This document shows, one piece after another, positions 22,024 to 32,438 of a stretch of 64,000 nucleotides of DNA (positions within the stretch are counted from its first letter, which is position 1; each line of letters starts with the position of its first letter). The stretch is from positions 11,565,730 through 11,629,729 of the forward strand of contig JANAVB010023996.1 in the NCBI GenBank assembly GCA_029216955.1. The letters are read 5' to 3'. The DNA comes from Iris pallida. Taxonomy: Eukaryota; Streptophyta; Magnoliopsida; Asparagales; Iridaceae. Both the position numbers and the translations under genes were made by a program. Below the pieces are notes generated by a model. The model worked only from the letters and a program-made list of their open reading frames with translations. It ran no database searches and was not told the origin of the DNA.

Positions 22024-24230
22024 AATGCTTAAATTTTTATGTTGGAACATAAGGGACATTGCTAACCCTATGGCTATTAAAAGACTTAAGTCTCTGTGTA
22101 GGACGAATAAAGTCCCTCTTGTGATTATCATTGAACCAAAAGTGCATATTGACAAGCTGCTCTCTTATCAACTTAAACTGGGGTTTCCGTGTTCCTACTC
22201 TAATCAATGTGGGAATATATGGATTATGGCCAGATATGACATAGAGTTATCGGTGATCGACTCCTTTGATCAATGCCTTATTGTTTCACTTACTTCTCCT
22301 CTTTTTCCTTCAGTTGCTATTTTATCTGCTGTTCACGGTAACAATACTAAGGAAGGCAGACATTTCCTATGGGATCATCTACTTATGATTCATTCTAGAT
22401 GGCGTCTTCCCTGGTTGGCTGCGGGTGATTTCAATGCTATTACTAATCTGAAGGAGAAATTTGGTGGTCTTCCTCCTTGCTTTGTCTCAATGAAGGATTT
22501 TTTGATTTTCAAACTGCGACAGGTCTTTCTGAAGTTCCTTACTCGGGCAGTTGCTTCACTTAGGTGGATAGACAATATGGGTCTCCCAAGCAAGGATCTC
22601 GTTTGGATCGAGTATTGATGGATTCCAAATGGCTTGAATGGGTTCCATGCTCGTTAGTTTCTCACCAAAACAGATCGGAGTCGGATCATGCTCATGTATT
22701 ACTGTCGTTAGAGGGCAAAAAACCTAACTCTCCTCGTCTATTCCGCTTTCTTCATTTTTAGAAGGACCATGATACTTTTCTACCCATCATAGATGTGGTA
22801 TGGCGCTCGGTTGATCATGTCAACAGTTTAGTTAGGGTTGGCCTTCGGCTTGCGGCTACCAGGAAGGCATTATCTGCGTGGAGTAGATCTACATTTGGAG
22901 ATATTTATCAGGAAGTCAAGAAGGCCGAGGGCGCAGTTACTGCTTTGGAAGCTGCTTGTGAGGTTGATCAGTCTCTTTGTTCGCAATGGCTCCTTGCTCG
23001 GGCTCACTTGAAATAGCGTTTGAGGATTAAGGATTCTTATTGGAAACAAATAGCCAAGGTGAAGTGGGACGGGGAGGGCGACAGGAATACGAAGATTTAT
23101 CATTCGTGTGTTTCTTCTAAGCTTAATCGACTTCATATTCACCATCTTCAGGCTTCGGATGGTCGGGCTCTCTCTAATTTACCAGAGATTCAACAATAGG
23201 CGAATGATTATTATTGTAAGATTTTTACTCCCCCTCATTTAGTATTGAACGATGCTTACTTTCAGCATATTCCTAACATTATTACTAAAGAGGACAATGA
23301 TGGGTTGATTGCCAAACCATCCATGGATGAACTATTATCTACTATTAAGAGCATGGATCATAACAGTACTTCGGGCCCAGATGGGTTTTCTGATTCATTC
23401 TTTTGGCATGCTGGCATATCATAGGGATGGATATTCTTGATGCGGTTTGCTTATTCATGGATGGATTTGCTTTGGCTAGATCATTCACCAGTACTGATTT
23501 ATTACCTATCCTTAAGCAGAAGCAGCCCAAGTCTCTCACTGATTACCGACCTATCAGTCTATGCAATTTTGTAAACAAAATTATTTCTAAACTCTTGGCG
23601 AGAAGGCTTATAGAGATTTTTCCCCGCATTATTTCTCAAGAACAATGTGGCTTTATTAGGGGTCGAAAAATAGTAGACAATATTGTCTTGGCCCAGGAAC
23701 TGATTGCAGTGTTAGACCACAAGCATTATGGAGGTAATATGGCAATCAAAGTAGATATGAACAAAGCTTATGATCTTGTAAGTTGGGCTTTTCTGCTTTA
23801 GGTTATGAAACAGTTCGGTTTTTGTAATGAGTTGTGCACTCTGATCCTTCATTTGGTGGATAACATTTGGTTCTCTACACTCATTAATGGTCGATCATCG
23901 AGTTTCTTTCATGGGCAGTATTGGATTCGGCAAGGAGATCCTATCTCTCCAGCTCTATTTATCATTGCAGCTGAAGCACTGAGTCAAAATCTTACTCATT
24001 TGAATACTACTACTGGGTTTACAGGCTACTATTCTCCTAGAGGGTGTCCCAGAATCTCTCATCTTGCTTATGCGGATGATCTTCTTATATTTTTTGGTAC
24101 GGACAAGCGTACTATTCGGCTTCTTATGGAGGTCATCCATGCCTATGAATCTAATTCGGGGCAACAAGTTAATGCTTCCAAAAATTTTACTAATTATATG
24201 CTGAGTAAATCGATTACGAAAATTTAGAAA
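22024..24230 (+). pseudogene. LINE ORF2: endonuclease and reverse transcriptase
   Basis: Start ATG 22024 (MLKFLCWNIRDIANP) with the apurinic-type endonuclease signatures: CWNIR, IIEPK, AAGDFNAI (about 22425-22445), SRLDRVLMDS (22590-22620) and SDHAHVLLSL (22683-22712). RT: TDYRPISLCNFVNKIISK (about 23540-23590), QCGFIRGRKIVDNI, VDMNKAYD, GDPISPALF and catalytic AYADDLLIF (about 24067-24095). Frameshifts near 22520 and 23400 and stops near 22760, 23015, 23199 and 23801 break it. It would nick DNA and copy LINE RNA at the nick. Confidence 0.8.
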
Positions 24231-24235
24231 AAATA

Positions 24236-24930
24236 GTTTTTCAAAACCCAAATTTTAATAATTTTAACCGATACATCGTGCACCCCGACAAACCGGGCGA
24301 TGTGGTCGTGCACTATACACATCGAAAGGCACATATGGATGTTTTCGACATATGGGAACTGACGGAACTCGATTTCGTTGCAAATGCGCGACGAAATCAG
24401 TACGTATCCGTCAAGATACCCCCGTATCGACACTTTGCAAACTAGTCTATAACTTTGTGCACGTCCATCGTATCGAGATGAAACTTACGCCAATAGGACC
24501 GAATCATTTTTTTGGTCCTTTGTGCCAAATTTGGTCAGAATCTGAGAAGGTCGACGGGAACGCCATTTTGGCGGGCCCACGACCTGCTCAAACAGGCGAA
24601 TTTGTGCTCGGCCTGTCGGAATCCAACTTTGGACATACGGTTGGGTTTGACTCCTCAATCCGGATCCGTAGAAATATAGTTTGATGACTTTAGAGACCGT
24701 AGATACTGGCACGTATTTCGATATAAAATGGGTACTACGGCGGACATCGTTTTGACCCAAAATTATGATTTTGTCCATGTTCCAGAATTGGACTTTTTGT
24801 CCTAGACATATGTTTTATATGAAACACGTTCATGATGTTTATTTTAGCATCCGGAGCTCTTGGTGGATTTTGACTTTCGTTCTGACAATTCTGACTGTTG
24901 GATTTTGCTACAACTCGTACCACCCCCAGG
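24236..24930. other. Unassigned segment between LINE and right T arm
   Basis: GC-moderate sequence with words like cgtatcgagatgaaacttacgc and ggaatccaactttgg, of the kind seen in plant LTR interiors. Short ORFs on both strands look random. It may continue the LTR-like segment from 18614, split by the LINE; this is inference. Confidence 0.35.
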
Positions 24931-26087
24931 CAAGATACCTTGCCACCTTAATCTGTGATTACTTTACTTTACTTTTTAGTTATTTATTTTCAGTTTCATA
25001 TATTTGTTCTAGGTTTTTATATTACTGTGCGTCCAAGTCACACTTGGGTGCAAGCGACTATATCGATCGTTTTATTTGCTTTTAAATTACTTTCTTTCAT
25101 TGACTTAGCTTAGTTACAACCCATTTGATGATGCGGTATTGGTATGCCTCATACGGCCTTGACACATACTTTATCACATATTGTTAGTGACATATACGAC
25201 ATGTACTCGCATAGTCAGCTGGCCACCAAAACGTATGAGACGTGTGACAGTTAGGAGCAACTGCCAATAGAATTACATGCTAGTGAACTTGGCAGTTGCT
25301 AGAGGTTCATAGAAGTCACGGATGTAACTCTACTAGGCATTGGATGGAAGAAACAGTTTCTTGATGTATGGGCCACTTATACATTGCTATTGTACCTGAA
25401 GCTCCATTGGAGACGTAGGTTTACCTTACTTACTGATTTCCTCTGACGTTCATGGAGCATTATGGATATTTTCTTAATGATCCCTCTGACGTTCATCGAG
25501 CGTTATGGACGGAGGCAACTGGTTCCCAAAGGCCACTGCTATACCGCCTGAGTGCCCATATATAAAGGTTGTTCTTATTTTCATATTCAATATAGTACGG
25601 TTAGGCACCTTATTGCATGTATCCCTTTATTTTCTATTATATATCACAGTTTATATGGCATGATATTATGTATCTTGTTACGTCCCTCTGAGGACTTGAT
25701 GATTTCTCCAGGTGTGTGGTTCATAACTTTTTGCAGGTATTCGAGCCATGGCCGTGATCTTCTCTATTTCTTTATAGATGACGTTCTCTTGGATCGTTAT
25801 TCGCTTCGCTTGACATTTTCTCTCATTTGTATTTATTTCTGTTCATATAAACAATTGGTAGTAGATTTGTCTCCGCCAAACATCTTGTAAAATGATAACT
25901 CAAAGTTGGTTTAAGACATATCTTATATTCTTTTATTTTGTGGATGAGATTAGATTACTCTTAGTTTACTGTATTTTACAGCTTATGTATACATACAAGC
26001 TTTCCATATATTAGAGTATACTTCATATATATGCAGCTAGCATGTCTGCGTACTTAGTTCTTCGTATGTTGGGACTAGAGCATTACA
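24930..26087 (-). repeat. Right T arm (inverted, LTR-like)
   Basis: Minus strand begins TGTAATGCTCTAGTCCC at 26087, matching TGTAACGCCCCAGTCCC of the left arm, and ends near the aggcaagataccttgcc stretch (24932). The outer side is H leader sequence on the minus strand, just as the outer side of the left arm is C2 on the plus strand. The flanking 5-mers (gagag at 17080, agaca at 26088) do not match. Confidence 0.55.
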
Positions 26088-26847
26088 AGACATACCCTGC
26101 ACCGCAGACTATTCCTTTTCTTTATGCTTATGGGGAGTTGCCGAGGTCTCCATTCCTATATTCCTTTTGTGCGCGCAGAGAAGGTGCGCACAAAAGTGAC
26201 GATGTGGAGATAGCTTCCTTCTTCTTAGTTCCTGCACGTACGATATGCTTAGGCCAGGATCAGAGAGTTGCTATTGAGATAGACTCCTTCCATGCTTATA
26301 GGAATACTGTTCGTACGAGTCTATCTCCATATTAGATACCCCTTGACTTGAATCATGCGTATGAGCACTCAAGTGATAGTGGGTTTTTACCAGTCGAGGC
26401 TTTGAAGCACTCGGACCAGTTTTGTATAGCTTTTTATTGACTGCACGCATGACTGTTAACGCGGGCCTTCGGTCAGCTGTTGGCATAGCACATTGATTGC
26501 GCAAGGTGCGTGCTGCCTTAGACTTCTTCCTTCTATCCCTAGAAGGTACATAGTATTGAGAATCCAACAGAGTGGTTGGCATAGCACTTTGGCCGTGTAA
26601 GGCACGTGATGTCTTGGATCTCTTCATGTTATCCCTAGAAGGTGCGTAACGTTCAGAATCCAACATAGCCTTTCCGGATGGGTAGGCAATTATGTCAAAG
26701 ACAGAAGTTCTCGTCTGTGCAGCTTCCTCCGTCAGCGGGTGGGTTATTGTGCACCTCTTCCGGTGTTGTGCCATTGTCAAGCCCGCCATAGGGGAGACAC
26801 ACTCCTTGCTACACTTTCTCGAAGTAGGAACTGAGCGAGGCGGCTTG
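26088..26847 (-). pseudogene. H leader ORF, downstream part
   Basis: Continues the leader of element H after the G3 insertion; removing G3 and one GCTGC copy restores one open frame with the part at 57744-58043. Contains LDSERYAPSRDN and LDSQYYVPSRDR repeats, then MRAVNKKLYKT, which aligns with MRASDGKLYKTT of the G3 leader. It ends by frame loss near 26290 and is cut by the right T arm at 26087. Confidence 0.7.
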
Positions 26848-26852
26848 GCTGC

Positions 26853-28039
26853 TGTTTGCCATGAAATATAAAAGAGCAGAACAATTATCGGAGGACTGGA
26901 CTTTTACTTTATGTTACAAACTCGCTTGTACAAAGAAAGCCTAGGGACGAAAACCTAGGTACAACAGTCTAAGTACAATTATTTATTTTAGATTCTGGAG
27001 GGTAACGATAGAGTCTCGAAAAAGCTACGGCAGCTCTGCCTTACTCCTTGGACGATCGGTATGCAGCATTGGCTCCAAAAGATTGCTAGGCGTTGAAGAA
27101 ATGCTCTCTTTGCTCTCTCTCTGCTTTTTCTCTCCAAGTATTCTGGTGCTCTTCCTGATCTCGAAAAAAGGGTCTTTCTGCAAGGGAATGGCACCTTGAT
27201 ATTTATAAGGAGGGAATGCAATCATTAGGGTTTACAATGATTGCCCCTCGAAGTGGCGGCGGCTTGTTGATTGATCAATCCGGGCCATTAATCTTGAGCG
27301 TGATGAATCTGGTCCATTTAGTGTAGATTGCACCAAATCCTATCAGTAATTAATGCTGATTGAAATAAATCTCTGCGAATCTGAATGAACAAGTTTAATT
27401 CATTCTCCTGCCACGTGTCCCAGATTATTAGGATTTGACCCAATCTTTGATTGCAGTAAATCTGGGAAATTGATTGGCTTTATGACACGAGTCCTGGGAG
27501 TTACTGAGCCGCATAAGGATTGAGCCGCATAAGATTGGAGCTGTATAAAACTAGCCACGTGTCAGAGCCGCATGGAGATGATCCTTGCGAGCCGCATGGG
27601 GAGGCCACTGCTTGAGCCGCATAGGGGTGATTCGATCTGGGCCGCATAGGACGACCTCGGCCTGAGCCGCATGGGGAGCCCCTGCTCGAGCCGCATATGA
27701 CTCTCGACGTGTCTGGGCTACGTGGTATTTTCTGGATCTCGGGAGATTGTGTCAGAGATCTCCTTTGATTTCCTAGGAGTCTGTCATTATGACAGAGTCA
27801 TAATTGCCTCTTTGTGTCAGGCCTGTCGCTTCGTCAGAGCGGTCAGCCACCAAAGTAATTAATGCAGTGTAGGGCGGAGGGGAGAACTATTTGCAAGCTA
27901 CGTGTCTTCTGAGCCGCATGGACTGTCTTGAGCAGCATAGTCCCTTGTGCCGTGTGACTCTCTAAGCCGTATACTTTCTGAGCCGCGTGGGGTTCCCTGG
28001 CCGCATGGATCTTTCTTTATTATTTTCCATGCTTCTACA
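26853..28039 (-). repeat. G3 3' LTR
   Basis: 1187 bp; minus strand TGTAGAAGCATGG...ATGGCAAACA. TATA-like element at 27199-27208. Irregular agccgcat copies at 27500-27710 and 27910-28010. Differs from the 5' LTR mainly by scattered substitutions. The target copy GCTGC follows at 26852-26848. Confidence 0.9.
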
Positions 28040-28055
28040 AGACCCCCTTCAAAGT
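28040..28055 (-). promoter_or_regulatory. G3 polypurine tract
   Basis: Minus strand CTTTGAAGGGGGTCT directly before the LTR start TGTAGAAG. It would prime plus-strand DNA synthesis. Confidence 0.8.
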
Positions 28056-28412
28056 TTTCAATTTGCAAAATTAAAATACTTTGAATAAGAAGCATGGTTG
28101 TGTGCAAGCTCCTCTAGCCGCATATGAGGTCCTAGCCGCATAAATGTCTTGGCCGCATGGATATTTACGAGCCACAGGAACTTTCGAGCCACAGAGTTGT
28201 TTCAGCCGCAGAGACTTTTGAGCCGCATAGGCTCTTTGCCACGTCATCATTGCCACGTAAGGCAATCTTTTGCATTAAATGCTGTTGATTTGCTGTCAGT
28301 CTTTAAAGGCCACTTTTTGGTGCGGGATCCCAGGAGTTTTGGCTTTCATTTTCGGCGGCTCCCCTCGATAACCGAAGAGTCGATTTTCGAGAATCAAAAC
28401 GCCTTGCTTTCG

Positions 28413-28423
28413 TTTATAAATAT
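28413..28423 (+). promoter_or_regulatory. TATA box of the antisense gene in G3
   Basis: tttataaatat on the plus strand, 97 bp before the ATG at 28520. Upstream (28095-28250) lie several agccgcat/agccacag copies, as upstream of the element's own TATA box. Confidence 0.55.
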
Positions 28424-28519
28424 GGACGAGTTTGGTCGGAGGGGTTTCTTTACTTTCTCCTTCGTTCAACTTTTGCTGTCTCCTCTTCCTTATCTTCTTT
28501 TTTCCGACCGTCGAAGAAA

Positions 28520-29594
28520 ATGGCTCGTAAGTCCTCCAAGGTCGTCTCTGCCGCTGCGAAGGGTAAGAAGGCGGCTTCCTCGCCAGTCGTCGTGCCCGAA
28601 GTGCCCGAAGTACCCTCTGATGTCCTCCCCGCTTTCAATGGTAAGGGTTGCATTTGGATACTTTGAATCTCAAGAACCCCTGGCTCTGTTGCATATTTAT
28701 GCACAAGCCTTCATCCTTCGTCTGAACCACCCAAGCTCGACCATGATGGAGTCACATATGTTGTATGGGCCGCATGACCCTCTCATATCCGAGTCGCATA
28801 AGAGATGCCCCATGTTTGAACCACATGAGGAGGATTTGAGTCTCTGAATATGAACCGCATGAAGTCTCCTTTGAACGGAGCCGCATATGTTTCTGACAGA
28901 CTGAACCGCATAGCATTTAGCGCCGCATAAGCTCTTCTGTTTGGAACCGCATATGTTCAACTGATCCGCATAAGCTATCGAACCAATATCACATGGAACT
29001 CCTATCTGATTTTGGGCCGTATGAGGTTGTGTGGACTCGAACCACATAGGCTTCTTTGAAGTCGTGCCACCCAATGCCCAGTTGAAATTGAGCCGCATAA
29101 GGCTTGGTTGATCCGAGTCGCATAGGCTTGTGAGAACTTTTTGATTTTGTTCAGTGATTTCGATTTAACCATCTTTTAATTGTGTTTCTTTTTGTCCTTT
29201 TCCAGTGAACCTCCCAACCAACCCAGCAGGAGAGCTTCTTGTGGGTTCAACTCAGTTTGCCGTGGGCGTGCAGCTCGACGGTTTAATTCAACACATAACG
29301 GATCAGCTTCCCACTAATGAACCTAGGGATAGGGTGGCTGTCATCAACAACCAGCCTTTCCACTTCCTTTGTTCTATGATGAATTCGGGGAAGCTGGACG
29401 GAGAATATCTGAAACCGGCTTTTCTTTTTGGAGATGCTTTTTTTATAAAGAACTCCCGGTTGCTGGATGTTTCTGAAAATTGGGACTTTTCTGTAGACGG
29501 GGTGGAGATCCATATCCCCGAGATGGAGCGGCATTATCCCCTCTCGTGGTTTAACATGGTACCGTTAGGCAGGACAATGGTGGGCTTGTGCTAA
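28520..29594 (+). CDS. Antisense two-exon ORF in the Tat 3' region
   Basis: Proposed exon 1 is 28520-28640, beginning MARKSSKVVSAAAKGKK (basic, Lys-rich) and ending in a PEVPEVPSDV stretch. The intron 28641-29205 begins gtaagg and ends tttgtccttttccag; it is phase 1. Exon 2 is 29206-29594, with ELLVGSTQFAVGVQLDG, AVINNQPFHFL and FFIKNSRLLDVSENWDF, giving 169 codons in all. The intron carries about ten ccgcat motifs. Known: extra, sometimes antisense ORFs have been described between pol and the 3' LTR of Tat elements. The stop lies about 10 bp after the join with minisatellite A, so the C-terminus may be truncated. No known domain. G2 lacks it. Splicing is inferred from sites and frame only. 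Confidence 0.55.
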
Positions 29595-29599
29595 GAAAC

Positions 29600-30535
29600 T
29601 TAGCAGAGGATTTTTGTGGGCCTATTATCCTTGGCGTACCCTGGCTTAGGATACGGATAATAGGATGAAAGGGAACCAACATATTTGCTCAGAGGTAATG
29701 AGGACATGGCAAGCATGAGGGTTTTACCGTGCAATCTTCCTACTCAGAGGTAATGAGGACATGGCAGGAGTGAATTCATGGAGGATATTTGTGGTCAACA
29801 TAGGACATTTATGGACCTATTATCCTTGTCGTACTCCGGTTGTGGGTACAGATAATAGGTTGAAAGGGAATCGACATACTTACTCAGAGGTAATGAGGAC
29901 GTGGCAAGTATGAAGGTTTCTTCGACGGAGCCTTCCCACTCAGATGTAGTGAGGACATGTCAAGAGTGGGCTCAATGAAGAGGGGGTACATAGAACGACT
30001 CAGAGGTAATATGGACATGGAAGTTCTATGTAGGGGTGATTTGTTTTTGGCGGAAGTGAAAGGACTCAGAGGTAATGAGGACATGGCCGTTTTGGCAATT
30101 TGTGGATCGATTACCCTTTTTGTGCACTGGGAGTACGGGTAGTGTATCATGAGGGAGAATCTCTTCCAGGAAGAAAGTTCAGGGGTATGATCATACATGA
30201 CTTACTATCTGAAAGAGTGACCGGAATGTGAGTTCAGAGGTACCAGCGAGTACGTGACTCGATATTGTGAAAGTGTGAGTTCAGCGGCACCAGCGGGTAT
30301 ATGACTCGATAATCTGAAAAATGGTGAGTATGAGTTCAGTGGTACCAGTAGGTACGTGACTCAATGGTCTGGAACATTGTGAGGGTGAGTTCAGTGGTAC
30401 CAGCGGGTACGTGACTCGAGGATCTGGAATATTGCGAGTGTGAGTTCAGCGGTACCAGCGGGCACGTGACTCAAAAATCTAGAAAATTGTAAGAGTGAGT
30501 TTAGCGGCACCAGCGGGTATATGACTCGATAATTG
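29600..30535. repeat. G3 3'-region minisatellites A and B
   Basis: 29600-30110: cagaggtaatgaggacatgg units with two cctattatcc...ggataata hairpin segments (29617, 29817). 30185-30535: six copies of the 56-bp gttcagcggtaccagcgggt unit. Order and sequence match G2, so the arrays are part of the family. Confidence 0.8.
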
Positions 30536-30547
30536 GGAGGATGTCGT

Positions 30548-31880
30548 TTAGACATAATATTTCTTCAGGAACTTGCCGTTGACAGGCAACATGAGCAAGT
30601 CTTCGTTTTGTTTCGCGAGGCGGTAGGCTCCGTTGGAGAATACGGCCTTAATGATAAATAGGCCTTCCCATTTCGGCTGGAACTTGTCGGCGGCCTTATG
30701 ATTCATAACCATCGGCCTCCGAACTGCCAGAACGAGCTCGCCCACTTGGAATGTTCTGATTTTAACCTTCTTGTTGAAGGCTCCAGAGATGCGTGCTTGG
30801 TATAGCTCGATTCATTACTAAGCCAAGAGGCGCTTTTCATCTAAGACCTCCAACTCTTGTAGCCGACGACGGTAATCATCTGTCGTCAGCTGGTAAGTAA
30901 GGGCGACACGGAGTGAGGGTATCTGAGTCTCCAATGGGAGGACTGCTTCACTCCCGTAAACCAGGGAGAATGGTGTGTTTCCAGTAGCTGTTCGGACTGT
31001 AGTACGGTACGCCTATAAACATTTACCGAGCTTCTCGTTCCAGTCGCGTTTATTGGAAGAGACAAACTTCTTGAGGAGTTTGATGATTGTTTTGTTGAAT
31101 ACCTCTGCCAACCCGTTTGCTGCCGGATTGTATGGTGTTGAAGCAATATTATGGATGCGATGCTTGTCGCAGAATCGATAGAAGGCGTGGCTTGTAAACT
31201 GCGGACTATTATCATGGATGATCCTTCGGGGCAGTCCAAAGCGGTAGATGACATGATGCTTGAGGAAGCTGATCACGTATGAAGTCTTTACTTCTGCGAG
31301 TGGAACAGCTTCCGCCCATTTGCTGAAGTAATCCGTGATCGCGAGTATGAAGCGATGTCTACGGGAGGAAGGTGGAGTAATTGGACCGATGATGTCTATT
31401 CCCCATGCTTCAAATAGCCAAGATGCCACTGTCGGATATAGAAACTCGGACGGAAGCAATCCGTGATCGCGAGTATGAAGCGATGTCTACGGGAGGAAGG
31501 TGGAGTAATTGGACCGATGATGTCTATTCCCCATGCTTCAAATAGCCAAGATGCCACTGTCGGATATAGAAACTCGGATGTTTGGTGAATGAAGTCCGCG
31601 TGTACTTGACAGGCTTTGCATTTTCTTGCATAGTCTATTTCATCTGCTACCATCGTGGGCCAGTAGTAGCCCATCCGACGGAGACGATCATGTAATTTAG
31701 GGCCGGGCTGATGGGCCCCGCAGACACCGTCGTGGGCTTCGCGTATAGCTTCTTTGGCTTCTGTATTTGATAGACACCGAAGTAGTAACCCGTCGTAGGA
31801 TCGCCGATATAGCATTTTTGTCTCTGTATCGTAGAAGAATCTGAAGGAGCGTCTTCTGATGGAACTGGCTTCCTTAGGGT
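30548..31880 (-). pseudogene. G3 integrase, interrupted
   Basis: HHCC region: YRRSYDGLLLRCLS, GVCGAHQPG and CKACQVHADF (about 31600-31790). Core: WGIDIIGPI (first Asp), RIIHDNSPQF (second Asp, about 31200) and NPAANGLAEVFNK (Glu, about 31110). C-terminal GPY/F-like segment EGLFIIKAVFSNGAYRL near 30640-30690 and end LPVNGKFLKKYYV. All three acidic residues are present. Breaks: the 128-bp tandem duplication in the core and frame changes near 31010 and 30890-30750. Confidence 0.85.
31330..31585 (-). repeat. 128-bp tandem duplication in G3 integrase
   Basis: The unit starting aatccgtgatcgcgag at 31330 recurs at 31458, seemingly identical for over 115 bp up to gaaactcgga. 128 is not a multiple of three, so the integrase frame is lost. 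G1 has one copy. Confidence 0.9.
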
Positions 31881-32079
31881 TCTCGGGCAGGATGTCGTAG
31901 ACTATGAAGTCTATGAATGGTAGTCTCCAGTCCGGTGCTATATCGATCGTTTGGGCGGAATAACTTGCCATGACTTGTATGTTGTTCTTGGGACAGACCA
32001 GCTCGTGACCTATCACGTCTATCGAATGCTGAGTATGGTTCGGAAATGCTAGAGAAGCGGCAAGGCCTGCCAGGGCATC

Positions 32080-32438
32080 GGCTTCGATGTTCTGGAGTCT
32101 GGGAACGTGCTCGATGTAGAACCCTTCAAATGACGAGATAATGCTGATCGCAATTTGGTAATAGGGGATCATGTCTTCGTGGCGGACTTCGTATGAACCC
32201 CGGATCTAATTGACGATTAGCTGCAAATCGTCGTATGCTTCAAGATATTCTACCTCTAGTTCTCTTACAAGTTAAAGGCCGATGACCAAGGCGTTGTACT
32301 CAGCCATATTGTTAAAGCAGGGTTCCGTGAGGGAGTAATCGCGATTGATCACCAGTCCGAAGGGAGAAACCAACACTACCCCGACTCCAACAACAATGTT
32401 GCCCTTGGGTCCCGTTCTCGAAGCACCGTCGAAGAACA
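32080..32438 (-). pseudogene. G3 archaeal-type RNase H (aRNH)
   Basis: Begins MFFDGASRTGP immediately after the S1 insertion point (first catalytic Asp), then NNMAEYNALVIGL (Glu), EAYDDLQLIVN (Asp) and VPRLQNIEADALA (last Asp). This is the second RNase H of Tat elements. Two stops near 32265 and 32208 interrupt it, the rest being well conserved. Confidence 0.8.

Larger units (their letters stand above)
20546..24235 (+). mobile_element. L1-like LINE, 3'-truncated
   Basis: Plus-strand ORF1 with a CCHC knuckle and ORF2 with endonuclease and RT. It ends shortly after the RT catalytic region at about 24235; there is no RNase H, C-terminal knuckle or poly(A) tail. Known: LINEs usually lose 5' ends, so a missing 3' end implies later deletion or recombination. 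Many stops show age. Confidence 0.8.

Noticed and set aside
24485..25085. Short ORFs near the right T arm
   Set aside because: They occur on both strands, lack family resemblance and sit in LTR-like AT-rich sequence.
17085..26087. A single TIR DNA transposon with 1.2-1.4 kb arms
   Set aside because: The arms are diverged, the flanking 5-mers do not match and the outside sequences are themselves inverted; no transposase is present.
28149..28847. A 232-codon plus-strand ORF starting upstream of the antisense gene
   Set aside because: It crosses the TATA box and the proposed exon 1 in another frame; the exon 1 frame with a splice donor is more plausible.
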